Assembly: GCA_039636795.1 (NCBI GenBank)
Contig: CP143430.1
Coordinates: forward strand, 434,001 to 498,000
Length of the DNA: 64,000 nt
From: Micrococcaceae bacterium Sec5.1
GTDB lineage: Bacteria > Actinomycetota > Actinomycetes > Actinomycetales > Micrococcaceae
Reading direction: 5' to 3'
In this document: positions 36,584-45,009 of the stretch, one piece after another
Layout: each line of letters opens with the position of its first letter
Position numbering within the stretch: the first letter of the stretch is position 1
Translations under genes and position numbers: made by a program
Notes under the pieces: model-generated
The model's database searches: none
Seen by the model: the letters and a program-made list of their open reading frames with translations, nothing else
Told to the model about the DNA's origin: nothing

Positions 36584-37498
36584 GTGACCTTTACACCACG
36601 CCCTTTCGAACACATCACGCTTACTGGCTCCGGCCGTGTAAAGCGGGGCATGGCGGAGATGCTCAAGGGCGGCGTCATCATGGACGTCGTTAACGTCGAG
36701 CAGGCCCGAATCGCCGAGGACGCCGGTGCCGTCGCCGTCATGGCACTCGAGCGCGTACCCGCCGATATCCGCGCCCAGGGTGGCGTGTCCCGCATGTCAG
36801 ATCCGGACATGATCGATGCGATCATCGCCGCCGTGTCCATCCCGGTCATGGCCAAGGCCCGCATCGGCCACTTCGTCGAAGCCCAGGTCCTGCAGTCCCT
36901 CGGCGTGGACTACATCGACGAGTCCGAGGTCCTGACCCCGGCCGACTACGTGAACCACATCGACAAGTGGAACTTCACCGTTCCCTTCGTCTGCGGCGCC
37001 ACCAACCTCGGTGAGGCCCTGCGCCGCATCAACGAAGGCGCGGCGATGATCCGTTCCAAGGGCGAAGCCGGCACCGGCGATGTTTCCAACGCCACAGGCC
37101 ACATGCGCAAGATCCGTTCCGAAATCGCCAAACTCGCAGCCCTTCCCGAAGACGAGCTGTATGTCGCGGCCAAGGAGCTGCAGGCCCCGTACGAGCTGGT
37201 CAAGGAAGTTGCCGCCACGGGCAAGCTCCCGGTGGTGCTGTTCACCGCTGGTGGCATCGCAACCCCGGCAGATGCTGCGATGATGATGCAGCTTGGCGCT
37301 GATGGCGTGTTCGTTGGTTCGGGTATCTTCAAGTCCGGCAACCCCGCAGAGCGCGCTGCCGCCGTCGTGAAGGCAACCGCCTATTACGATGATCCCGATG
37401 TCATAGCGAAGGTCTCCCGCGGACTGGGCGAAGCGATGGTCGGCATCAACGTCGATGAAATCCCGCAGCCCCACCGCCTCGCCGAGCGCGGCTGGTAA
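36584..37498 (+). CDS. pdxS: Pyridoxal 5'-phosphate synthase lyase subunit PdxS
   Basis: 304 residues from a GTG preceded by TTGGAG; a TTG 12 bp upstream is less likely. PdxS builds PLP from ribose 5-phosphate, glyceraldehyde 3-phosphate and ammonia. The two active-site lysines are in [17 protein letters not shown] and the later [15 protein letters not shown], and the phosphate loop is [20 protein letters not shown]. The glutaminase PdxT, normally adjacent, is absent from this window. Its position between the GntR regulator and mscR, with a GntR-type operator upstream, suggests PLP supply tied to C1 or glycine metabolism. Confidence 0.93.
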   Translation: MTFTPRPFEHITLTGSGRVKRGMAEMLKGGVIMDVVNVEQARIAEDAGAVAVMALERVPADIRAQGGVSRMSDPDMIDAIIAAVSIPVMAKARIGHFVEAQVLQSLGVDYIDESEVLTPADYVNHIDKWNFTVPFVCGATNLGEALRRINEGAAMIRSKGEAGTGDVSNATGHMRKIRSEIAKLAALPEDELYVAAKELQAPYELVKEVAATGKLPVVLFTAGGIATPADAAMMMQLGADGVFVGSGIFKSGNPAERAAAVVKATAYYDDPDVIAKVSRGLGEAMVGINVDEIPQPHRLAERGW

Positions 37499-37549
37499 GT
37501 TTCGTAGGACGCCCACCGTTCCGTTTTGCGACTGAGAAAGGAACCGATC

Positions 37550-38653
37550 GTGGTTCACAAAGTAAAAGCTGTCATCGCCAAGGAAAAGAACGCTCCGGTC
37601 ACTTTGGAAACCATCCTCGTGCCGGATCCAGGGCCGGGTGAGGCGTTGGTGGATATCCTCACCTGCGGGGTGTGCCACACCGATCTGCACTACCAGCAGG
37701 GTGGTATTTCCGACGATTTCCCGTTCCTTCTCGGCCACGAAGCCACAGGCGTGGTCAGCGCGGTGGGCCCGGATGTCACGGAAGTCGCCCCCGGCGACAG
37801 GGTCATCCTGAACTGGCGTGCGGTGTGCGGTCAATGCCGTGCCTGCGCAAAGGGCCAGCCGCAGTACTGCTTCAACACCCACAACGCCACCCAGAAGATG
37901 ACGCTGGAAGATGGCACTGAGCTTTCGCCGGCACTGGGAATCGGTGCCTTCGCCGAGAAGACCCTCGTGGCTGCGGGTCAATGCACCAAGGTGGACGACT
38001 CGGTGGATCCCGCCGCAGTAGGTTTGCTGGGATGCGGCGTGATGGCGGGCATCGGTGCGGCGATCAATACCGGTGAGGTCAAGCGTGGCGAGTCCGTGGC
38101 CGTCATCGGGTGCGGCGGCGTCGGCATTGCCGCGATTGCCGGTGCCAAGCTGGCCGGTGCCACCACCATCATTGCCGTGGACATCGATGCAAACAAGGTG
38201 GACATGGCCAAGTCCCTGGGAGCCACCCACGGAGTGAACTCCAGCCTCGAGGATCCGATAGAAGCTATCCGGGCCCTGACGGGAGGCAACGGCGCCGACC
38301 TGGTGATTGACGCCGTCGGACGTCCCGAAACGTACAAGCAGGCTTTCTACGCCCGCGATCTCGCAGGCCGCGTTGTCCTGGTTGGCGTTCCTTCGCCCAC
38401 CGCCACACTGGAGCTGCCGCTGCTGGATGTCTTCGGCCGCGGCGGATCCTTGAAGTCCTCCTGGTACGGCGACTGCCTGCCTTCCCGCGACTTCCCGATG
38501 CTGGTGGAGCACTACAAGCAAGGCAACCTGAACCTGGACGCCCTCGTGACAGAACGCATCACCATCGACCAGGTGGAGGAAGCCTTCGCCCGGATGCAGG
38601 AAGGCAAAGTCCTTCGCTCCGTGGTGGAAATCGAGCCGGCGGTGGCGCTCTGA
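37550..38653 (+). CDS. mscR: S-(hydroxymethyl)mycothiol dehydrogenase (MscR)
   Basis: 367 residues from the GTG at 37550 (AGAAAGGAA upstream). It is a class III zinc alcohol dehydrogenase that oxidises the spontaneous adduct of formaldehyde with mycothiol. Zinc ligands are in [11 protein letters not shown] and GHEATGVV, with the structural zinc cysteines [15 protein letters not shown]. The NAD loop is [20 protein letters not shown]. The subgroup is recognisable from [15 protein letters not shown] and [14 protein letters not shown]. Its stop overlaps the following hydrolase start (TGATG), the same pairing I recall for the mycobacterial mscR locus. It is the thiol-dependent formaldehyde route. 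Confidence 0.93.
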   Translation: MVHKVKAVIAKEKNAPVTLETILVPDPGPGEALVDILTCGVCHTDLHYQQGGISDDFPFLLGHEATGVVSAVGPDVTEVAPGDRVILNWRAVCGQCRACAKGQPQYCFNTHNATQKMTLEDGTELSPALGIGAFAEKTLVAAGQCTKVDDSVDPAAVGLLGCGVMAGIGAAINTGEVKRGESVAVIGCGGVGIAAIAGAKLAGATTIIAVDIDANKVDMAKSLGATHGVNSSLEDPIEAIRALTGGNGADLVIDAVGRPETYKQAFYARDLAGRVVLVGVPSPTATLELPLLDVFGRGGSLKSSWYGDCLPSRDFPMLVEHYKQGNLNLDALVTERITIDQVEEAFARMQEGKVLRSVVEIEPAVAL

Positions 38654-39276
38654 TGGCCGTCACCGTACAGAACCGGGTCACCTCCGGAACGTTTTCGCTC
38701 GACGGCGGCACCTGGGACGTGGACAACAACGTCTGGATTGTTGGTGACGAGCAGGAATGCGTCATCATCGATGCCCCGCACGATGCCCAGGCCATCATCG
38801 AGCAGGTGCAGGGCCGCAAAGTCCTGGCCATCCTGCTGACCCACGCCCACAACGACCATATTGGTGCCGTGCGGGAGGTTGCTGACGCCGTTCAAGCACC
38901 CATCTACCTGCATCCCGAGGACTTGGTGTTGTGGGAGCAGGTCTATCCGGACACCACACCGGACAAGTACCTCAGCGACGGCGACGTTTTCACCGTTGCG
39001 GGAGCCGAATTGCGGGCCATCCACACGCCGGGCCACTCGCCCGGATCCACGTGCTTCCTGCTTGAGGAACAGGACACGGTCTTCACGGGAGACACCCTGT
39101 TCAACGGTGGTCCGGGAGCAACCGGGCGATCCTACAGCGATTACCCCACCATCCTGACATCCATCCGGGAACGGCTCCTGACACTGCCGGCCAACACGTT
39201 GGTGCGCACCGGGCATGGGGACAACACCACCATCGGAGCCGAGCGCGAGACGCTCGCCCTTCTAAAGCAGGACTAG
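38653..39276 (+). CDS. Metallo-beta-lactamase-fold hydrolase (likely S-formylmycothiol hydrolase)
   Basis: 207 residues of the glyoxalase II-like metallo-beta-lactamase family. The metal-binding motif is HAHNDHIGA, with further ligands in HTPGHSPGSTCF, FTGDTLFNGG and RTGHGDNTTIG. Its start overlaps the mscR stop by one base, so the two are translationally coupled. MscR would yield S-formylmycothiol, and a thioester hydrolase of this fold is the natural next step, giving formate and free mycothiol. That assignment is inferred from gene pairing, not from a substrate-specific motif. Confidence 0.88.
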   Translation: MAVTVQNRVTSGTFSLDGGTWDVDNNVWIVGDEQECVIIDAPHDAQAIIEQVQGRKVLAILLTHAHNDHIGAVREVADAVQAPIYLHPEDLVLWEQVYPDTTPDKYLSDGDVFTVAGAELRAIHTPGHSPGSTCFLLEEQDTVFTGDTLFNGGPGATGRSYSDYPTILTSIRERLLTLPANTLVRTGHGDNTTIGAERETLALLKQD

Positions 39277-39283
39277 AGTTCGG

Positions 39284-40576
39284 CTACCTGAGTCCCGCAC
39301 TGTGCGCCAAAGCGATGGCCTCAGTGCGGGACCGGACGTCGAGCTTCCGGAAGAGGTTCCGGATATGAAATTTCACAGTATTTTCGCTGACGTTGAGTTC
39401 AGCTGCGATGGCCCGGTTACGTTGTCCGGCCGCCAATAATTGAAGGACTTCCAGCTCCCTTGCCGCGAGGCCCCACGCCGCGACATCCCCTGCTGGCGCT
39501 GATGGCGGATCCAGCGGCAGCACCACCGAGATGTCGGCTCCCCAGCCCTGCATGACGTCCAGGCTCATCCTGCCGTTAACGGCCTGCACGCGTTGGCGCA
39601 AGCGTTCAATGTTCGGGGCTTCGGGGGATAGCTCGCCCCGGCCATCGTCACGAACATTGATGAGCAGGTTCTCGCCGTCGCAGTCCCACTGTGCCCGGAC
39701 ACGATGCACGTCGGGTTGCTCGGCGATGGCCAGGACGAGGCCTCGAACCACAGCGCGGGCGGCGTGGGCTACTTCGCCCGGCAATGCCCTGCCGTTCGCA
39801 GGCGGTTCAATGAACTGGATATCGATGTTGCTGAAGTGCATCAGCGGCCGAAGGTCCTCGCGAAGCCTTTCGAACGCCGTGCTGACCGGTTCCTCCACAA
39901 GATCGCTGGTGCGGTCGTTCAAAGTGCGCAGGCTGATCAGGGCCTTGACGGTCATGTCGGTCACGGCTGTACGGGCCGCGTGGTCGTCCAGGGAGTTGGA
40001 TCTCAAGGCCGCGAGCACAGTTTCCAAGGTGGTGGAGTGCTGATCCACCAACTCGGCAGTTACGCGGATCCGCTCCGCTGATGCGGCGCGGGACTCCAGA
40101 AGGTACGACGGCGGCGCGTCAGAGACCTTCTCCTGGATACGCGCCGCTGTGAGCCGCCAAAGGTAGGAGAGGACACGCTCCGCATCTTCTGCCAAGCCTG
40201 CTGCAGGATCCGTGAGGACCAGGAGGGCGTTACTCGGTGCGTAGCCCAAGGCCAGTACATCCCGCTCCGTCCCCCCGACAACAGCCTTGCCCCGCCACGG
40301 TCCCTCGTCTGGAATCGCGGCACGTACACGGTCCAGTTCCGGAATGGAAACCCTGCTGACAATGCTTTCCTCGCCCGCCTTCTTTTGCGGCCGGCCCGTG
40401 CAGTCCTCGGTGAAAATCACCAAGGCGCTGGACTTGATGAACGGGGCCAGCGCACCACGCAGGCTCTCTGCAATACGCATCAGGGGTGCCTGCGCTATTT
40501 CCGCGACGGCGTCCAGAAGCTGCCACTGAAGGGCCCCGGTATCCGGGCGGCGTTTGCTATCGATCAGCTGGCTCAT
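39284..40576 (-). CDS. One-piece regulator: degenerate histidine-kinase core fused to LuxR DNA-binding domain
   Basis: 430 residues. An N-terminal GAF-like region (about 20-150) with no clear motif is followed by a HisKA_3-like helix. Where kinases have E-L-H-D, this protein reads AELVDQHSTTL, so the phospho-acceptor His is Val177. The ATPase part keeps a G1-like box (NVRDDGRGEL) and GWGADISVVLP, but the N-box Asn is not recognisable. A LuxR helix-turn-helix ends the protein (LAARELEVLQLLAAGQRNRA, ENTVKFHIRNLFRKLDV). It is convergent with the hydrolase and divergent from hxlB-hxlA. It probably senses directly without phosphotransfer. Formaldehyde or a derived adduct is a hypothesis. Confidence 0.85.
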   Translation of the reverse strand: MSQLIDSKRRPDTGALQWQLLDAVAEIAQAPLMRIAESLRGALAPFIKSSALVIFTEDCTGRPQKKAGEESIVSRVSIPELDRVRAAIPDEGPWRGKAVVGGTERDVLALGYAPSNALLVLTDPAAGLAEDAERVLSYLWRLTAARIQEKVSDAPPSYLLESRAASAERIRVTAELVDQHSTTLETVLAALRSNSLDDHAARTAVTDMTVKALISLRTLNDRTSDLVEEPVSTAFERLREDLRPLMHFSNIDIQFIEPPANGRALPGEVAHAARAVVRGLVLAIAEQPDVHRVRAQWDCDGENLLINVRDDGRGELSPEAPNIERLRQRVQAVNGRMSLDVMQGWGADISVVLPLDPPSAPAGDVAAWGLAARELEVLQLLAAGQRNRAIAAELNVSENTVKFHIRNLFRKLDVRSRTEAIALAHSAGLR

Positions 40577-40610
40577 GGATGCAGCCTAAACGAAGATGAG
40601 TCACGTTAAC

Positions 40611-40627
40611 TACCCAAAAGGGTGGTA
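40611..40627. promoter_or_regulatory. Candidate operator in the divergent hxlB promoter
   Basis: TACCCAAAAGGGTGGTA contains the perfect palindrome ACCCAAAAGGGT-type core (ACCC/GGGT at 40612-40615 and 40620-40623) and outer TACC/GGTA arms. It lies 35 bp from the regulator start and 98 bp from the hxlB start, a position suited to the divergent LuxR-type regulator. Confidence 0.5.
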
Positions 40628-40724
40628 TGAACTGCTCGTTTTCGGCGTTCCCCCTACCCGAACTAGCCGGAAGACTTATCTATAGGCCCGAAAGGCTTGA
40701 GCACCTATCCACGAAGGAGTGAAT

Positions 40725-41315
40725 GTGAACGTCACCGCAGAAACAGCAACTGCCACGAGTGCGGATGTAGCCGGCAATGTATCCCTGATCCTCGGCGAAG
40801 TCGCTGACACTACCTCGGGCATTGACTACGCTCAGTTGGCCCATCTTGCGGACAGGATCAAGGGGGCAGGCCGCGTATTCCTTGCAGGAGCCGGGCGCAG
40901 CGGCCTGGTCCTCAGGATGGCGGCCATGAGGCTGATGCACCTGGGACTGACGGTCCACGTCGCCGGTGACACCACCACCCCAGCCATCAGTTCCGGAGAC
41001 CTCCTGGTGGTCGCGTCCGGTTCAGGCACGACGTCCGGTGTGGTCAAAGCTGCCCAAACCGCACTTGAAGCAGGCGCACAGGTTGCTGCCATCACCACCA
41101 ATGCCTCCTCGCCCTTGGCGGGGCTGGCCGACGCTTTGGTGGTTATCCCGGCTGCCCAAAAGACGGATCACGGTTCCAACATTTCGCGCCAGTATTCCGG
41201 CAGCCTCTTCGAGCAGGCGCTGTTCCTCGCTACAGAGTCGGTTTTCCAGACACTCTGGGATGCCGCCGACGAACCCGCTGAACAGCTCTGGCTGCGTCAC
41301 GCCAACCTCGAATAG
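40725..41315 (+). CDS. hxlB: 6-phospho-3-hexuloisomerase
   Basis: 196 residues from the GTG at 40725, which has AAGGAG 5 bp upstream. A single SIS domain covers the protein: RVFLAGAGRSGLVLRMAAMR, LMHLGLTVHVAGDTTTPAI, LLVVASGSGTTSGVVKAAQ, with AAITTNASSPLAGLADALVV and the C-terminal SLFEQALFLATESVFQTLWD. It isomerises hexulose 6-phosphate to fructose 6-phosphate, the second step of the ribulose-monophosphate pathway. It is followed 87 bp downstream by hxlA on the same strand, and its promoter is shared with the divergent fused regulator. Confidence 0.94.
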   Translation: MNVTAETATATSADVAGNVSLILGEVADTTSGIDYAQLAHLADRIKGAGRVFLAGAGRSGLVLRMAAMRLMHLGLTVHVAGDTTTPAISSGDLLVVASGSGTTSGVVKAAQTALEAGAQVAAITTNASSPLAGLADALVVIPAAQKTDHGSNISRQYSGSLFEQALFLATESVFQTLWDAADEPAEQLWLRHANLE

Positions 41316-41402
41316 GCCCCCACTGACTTAGCTGCGCAGTTGAGCTAGCCGCTTGGGGCCGACTCCAACTCACTAACAACCCACAAAGAAAGTAAGAACA
41401 CT

Positions 41403-42026
41403 ATGAAACTTCAAGTCGCACTGGACCTCCTCACCACCGAGGCCGCCCTGGAACTGGCCGGCAAAGTAGCCGAGCACGTTGACATCATCGAGCTGGGCAC
41501 CCCGCTGATCAAGGCAGAGGGCCTCTCCGCAGTGACCGCGATCAAGGAAGCACACCCCACCAAGATCGTCTTCGCCGACATGAAGACGATGGACGCTGGA
41601 GAACTCGAAGCCGACATCGCCTTCAAGGCCGGCGCCGACCTCGTCTCAGTGCTCGGAACGGCAGACGACTCCACCATTGCAGGTGCCGTCAAGGCAGCCC
41701 AGACCCACAACAAGGGCATCGTGGTGGACCTGATCGGCGTTGCTGACAAGGTTTCCCGTGCAAAGGAAGCCCGCGCTCTCGGGGCCAAGTTCATCGAGTT
41801 CCACGCTGGCCTGGACGAGCAAGCCCAGCCTGGCTTCGACCTCCGCGGTCTCCTTAACGCCGGTGAAGAAGCCCGTGTACCGTTCTCGGTTGCAGGTGGC
41901 GTCAACCTGTCCACCATCCAGGCCGTGCAGTTGGCCGGTGCCGACGTAGCCGTGGCCGGCAGCGCCATCTACAGTGCCCTTGATCCGGAACTGGCTGCCA
42001 AGGAACTCAAAGCCGCTATCCAGTAA
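41403..42026 (+). CDS. hxlA: 3-hexulose-6-phosphate synthase
   Basis: 207 residues of the orotidine-decarboxylase-like barrel family. It condenses formaldehyde with ribulose 5-phosphate. The catalytic D-x-K-x-x-D motif is D59-M-K61-T-M-D64 in IVFADMKTMDAG. The N-terminal LQVALDLL and the phosphate loop PFSVAGGVNLSTIQAV with AVAGSAIYSAL are also typical. With hxlB it forms a two-gene ribulose-monophosphate module for assimilating or detoxifying formaldehyde. A strong terminator follows at once. Confidence 0.95.
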   Translation: MKLQVALDLLTTEAALELAGKVAEHVDIIELGTPLIKAEGLSAVTAIKEAHPTKIVFADMKTMDAGELEADIAFKAGADLVSVLGTADDSTIAGAVKAAQTHNKGIVVDLIGVADKVSRAKEARALGAKFIEFHAGLDEQAQPGFDLRGLLNAGEEARVPFSVAGGVNLSTIQAVQLAGADVAVAGSAIYSALDPELAAKELKAAIQ

Positions 42027-42064
42027 GGCCTGTTACTACCTCACTCAACCCGCTGGATGCCGCG

Positions 42065-42113
42065 GCCCGGAGAGTACCCTTTCAAAGGTACTTTCCGGGC
42101 TGCTCGCTTTTTT
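42065..42113 (+). terminator. Intrinsic terminator of hxlB-hxlA
   Basis: GCCCGGAGAGTACC (42065-42078) pairs with GGTACTTTCCGGGC (42087-42100) with one mismatch, followed after TGCTCGC by a run of six T. It lies directly after hxlA and before the convergent debranching-enzyme gene. Confidence 0.9.
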
Positions 42114-42133
42114 GGGACTCCCTTATTTGAGGC

Positions 42134-44287
42134 CTACTTTTCCGGGCTTGGAAGGTGCGCCTGTTCCAATAGCTCCGTGAGCCAGGGTCGTTGCGCATGG
42201 TGGAACGTCAACCCCTCCGGCAGGCCTTGGACCGAGGGTTTGGAACCGCTGATGTCGATGGTGATTCGGCCGCTTCCCATAGGGGCGTTGCCGATGTGGA
42301 GGTCTCCGAAGGACGGCGGCAAAACGGGGTCCAGCCAGACGCCGCCCAACGAAATGTGCGTGTCGTAGCGCATGAGGCCCATGACCAGTTGAATGGGCGT
42401 TGTGGCGGCCCATGCTTGGGGTGAGCAGGCAGTTGGATAGGGAACCGGTTCGCTGAACTGTTTCCGGTCGAAGCCGCAGAAGAGTTCCGGGAGCCGGCCA
42501 CCTGAATACTCGGCGGCTTCCAGCAACGCTGTGGCAATCCGTTGTGCTTCTTCCACAAAGCCGTACCGCAGCAGCCCTTGGACAATCAACGCATTGTCGT
42601 GCGGCCAGACTGAGCCGTTGTGGTAGCTGGCCGGGTTGTAGGCGCCCATGTTGCTGGCCAACGTCCGGATTCCCCATCCACTGAACATTTCCGGGGACAT
42701 CAGGTGCTCCACCACAGAGGGGGCCTTGTCCTCATCCATCAATCCAAACCACATGGTGTGGCCCATGTTGGAGGCGCATGCGTCAACAGGCCTCTTGTCG
42801 CGGTCCAACGCGACGGCGTAATAGCCCTTGTCCGGAAGCCAAAACTCTTCGTTGAACTTTTGTTTGAGGCGATCCGCGCGTTCCTGAAGCTCCGCGGCCA
42901 AGGTGAGGTCGCCGGCGTCGTACGCTATCCAGGCCCGGGACGTATAGGCGCCGTGCACGTACGCCTGGACTTCGCACAGCGCCAAGGGCGGTTCGGCAAG
43001 GGTGCCATCGGCAAAGTTGATGCCGTCCCAGGAGTCCTTCCATCCTTGGTTGATGAGCCCGTGCTCATTGGGGCGACCGTACTCCACAAAGCCATCGCCG
43101 TCCCGGTCGCCGTAATCGCGGATCCACTCAAGGGCGCGGTCCGCATTGGGAAGCAGGGCCGCAATGGTTTCCTTGCCGAAACCCCAGCGGCTGACCGATC
43201 CCAGGACAACCACGAAGAGCGGGGTGGCATCAACGCTGCCGTAGTAAGTGGACTTTCCGCCGAGAGCGAGGCCGCTGGAGACATCGAGCCTCACCTCATG
43301 CAGGATCTTGCCTGGTTCTTCCTCGCTGACCGGATCCACCACTGTTCCCTGGCGGTCGGCCAACGTTCGGAGCGTCCCCAAAGCGAGGGAGGGGTCAACG
43401 GCCAACGCCATCTCGGATGCCCAGAGGGAGTCGCGGCCGAACAACGTCATGAACCATGGGGCGCCGGCGGCCACAACCACCCTGTCCGGATGGTCCGGAT
43501 CCTGGATCCTGAGGGCACCGAGGTCCTCGTAGCTGCGCCGCAGGGTCCGCTCAATGGATCGATTGCCAATATGCAGGACGGGGATCTTGTCCACCCAATC
43601 TTGCCGACGCCGATCGCTGGGCGACATTTCCCCGCGTGCTGGATGGACGAAGGGTGCCACGACGCCATCTGCGGTTGGCAAAACACTGACCCGAGTGCTC
43701 CATTCCCCGAAAGGTGGAATCGTGGTCCTGAAGCCCAATGCCTTTGCTCCCGCACCCGCACCTTCGGCCTGGATGACGACGCTTTTTCGGAAACCCTCCC
43801 ACCGGCCACGGATTTCCAGGGAATTCCCCTCAGGAAGCCGGGTTTCGGTCCAGTGACGGGTGATCCTGGCCTCCTTCACTTCAAAGAGGTCCGCGAAGTC
43901 AGACTCGACCGTCAGCAGGATCCGGCAATCAGCTGCCTTGGTGGAGTAGTTCCGGACTGTGATCTTCTCCAGGATTCCGGCTCCGACCTCGCGCAGGCGC
44001 TCCACCAGCAGCGGACTGTCCGCATATCCATCCGAACGGGGCACCCGGCAGGCAAAGAGCGCCCGGTAAGGTTCCTTCGTCTCCGCGGCCAGTGGCTCAA
44101 GTGGTTGTCCGTTGACCGTCAATTCCCATTTGGACAGGATCCGGGTGTCCAAATGGAAGACTCCCTGCGGTAGCTCCGGACGGATGTCTCCGTTGGCAGC
44201 GGAAATGCAGAATGATGAGCCTTCCACCAGCGTGACCGTGCCGGAGCCAAGGGGCCCGGCGGCAGTATCGGCGTTCCATCCAGCCAC
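42134..44287 (-). CDS. Amylo-alpha-1,6-glucosidase / glycogen-debranching-type protein
   Basis: 717 residues from a GTG with TTGGAGG 8 bp upstream. Residues 20-220 form the N-terminal GDE domain (FCISAANGDIRPELPQGVFH, DTRILSKWELTVNG). The rest is an (alpha/alpha)6 barrel of the amylo-1,6-glucosidase type: PWFMTLFGRDSLWASEMAL, NQGWKDSWDGINFADG, MGHTMWFGLMDEDKAP, NGSVWPHDNALIVQGLLRYG. The acid Asp and Glu candidates are in GRDSLW and the WPHDNA region. It resembles the actinobacterial branch acting on alpha-glucans or possibly other alpha-glycosides. It stands alone between convergent hxlA and a divergent small gene. Confidence 0.88.
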   Translation of the reverse strand: MAGWNADTAAGPLGSGTVTLVEGSSFCISAANGDIRPELPQGVFHLDTRILSKWELTVNGQPLEPLAAETKEPYRALFACRVPRSDGYADSPLLVERLREVGAGILEKITVRNYSTKAADCRILLTVESDFADLFEVKEARITRHWTETRLPEGNSLEIRGRWEGFRKSVVIQAEGAGAGAKALGFRTTIPPFGEWSTRVSVLPTADGVVAPFVHPARGEMSPSDRRRQDWVDKIPVLHIGNRSIERTLRRSYEDLGALRIQDPDHPDRVVVAAGAPWFMTLFGRDSLWASEMALAVDPSLALGTLRTLADRQGTVVDPVSEEEPGKILHEVRLDVSSGLALGGKSTYYGSVDATPLFVVVLGSVSRWGFGKETIAALLPNADRALEWIRDYGDRDGDGFVEYGRPNEHGLINQGWKDSWDGINFADGTLAEPPLALCEVQAYVHGAYTSRAWIAYDAGDLTLAAELQERADRLKQKFNEEFWLPDKGYYAVALDRDKRPVDACASNMGHTMWFGLMDEDKAPSVVEHLMSPEMFSGWGIRTLASNMGAYNPASYHNGSVWPHDNALIVQGLLRYGFVEEAQRIATALLEAAEYSGGRLPELFCGFDRKQFSEPVPYPTACSPQAWAATTPIQLVMGLMRYDTHISLGGVWLDPVLPPSFGDLHIGNAPMGSGRITIDISGSKPSVQGLPEGLTFHHAQRPWLTELLEQAHLPSPEK

Positions 44288-44574
44288 GTCTGTGCCTCCA
44301 ATCAGGGCGGAACGATGGCCCGCACAAGCGGTTTTGCTCGGCTTGTCTGGGAGTCGGCTCGGCCGTATGTGTAGACGTATCCGAAGCTACGCCGATGCGG
44401 CAGTGGGCACCAGAGGCAGGAAGGTTCGTTTAGCAGGGACGCCACGCCGATGCAATCCAGAGTTCACCTACTTTCCAGTACAGGCGAAGCTCAAGAGGAC
44501 TATAGTGGGGGAACAGGACATTCGCTGATGCAGCCCGGCGGCCCGTTTTTACTTCCGCCACCGGAGGCCCCGCA

Positions 44575-44916
44575 ATGACCGACACCCAAATCAGTAGTTT
44601 TCTGAGTGACTGTGTGGTGTTTGATGATGACACCGAGGAGGGGCTGGATTTTGACACCCTCTACGGCCTTTACATCAGTTGGTGCGTCCTCGGACGCAAA
44701 GTGCCCATTCCTGATTCCGCTTTCAGGACCGCCCTTGAACTTGAAGGATTGCGCGCCAGGAAAGATCATGGCCAGCGCGTCTACCCCGGCCTGAACATGG
44801 TGGGCGCCGCAGCCAGGGACTACGTGATGAACAGTGTCCCTGTCTGGACTGAAACCGACAACAGGGTACCCGTAGTGACCCAGTTAAGTGAGGACTCGGT
44901 TCCTTCCTTGAGGTAA
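44575..44916 (+). CDS. Small conserved hypothetical protein
   Basis: 113 residues starting at an ATG after GGCCCCGCA-type leader with a weak ribosome site. It is acidic in the first 25 residues (VVFDDDTEEGLDFDTLYGLY), then has a compact helix-turn-helix-like part (ISWCVLGRKVPIPDSAFRTA, LELEGLRARKDHGQRVYPG). The DTLYGLYISWC and SAFRTALELEGL pattern is reminiscent of DNA-binding tails of phage or plasmid primases, but I cannot confirm a family. A hairpin terminator at 44946 follows. The 290 bp before it, up to the debranching gene, shows no further gene. Confidence 0.6.
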   Translation: MTDTQISSFLSDCVVFDDDTEEGLDFDTLYGLYISWCVLGRKVPIPDSAFRTALELEGLRARKDHGQRVYPGLNMVGAAARDYVMNSVPVWTETDNRVPVVTQLSEDSVPSLR

Positions 44917-44945
44917 CCCCCTTTGAGTTCCCGAATTTGAGCACA

Positions 44946-44982
44946 GCTGATGCCCTTAGGATGCATTCCTGGGGGCATCAGC
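44946..44982 (+). terminator. Hairpin after the 113-residue hypothetical gene
   Basis: GCTGATGCCC (44946-44955) pairs perfectly with GGGCATCAGC (44973-44982) around a 17-base loop. No T-run follows. It sits between the hypothetical gene and the photolyase start at 45010. Confidence 0.65.
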
Positions 44983-45009
44983 CATACACGAGCTCGGAAG
45001 AGGGTAATA

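Noticed and set aside
36797..38521. 574-residue minus-strand open frame
   Set aside because: It covers pdxS and mscR in antisense, both unmistakable. It has no ribosome site and arises from GC-rich third positions.
42620..44173. 517-residue plus-strand open frame
   Set aside because: Antisense of the amylo-1,6-glucosidase gene, which has a GDE N-terminal domain and barrel motifs.
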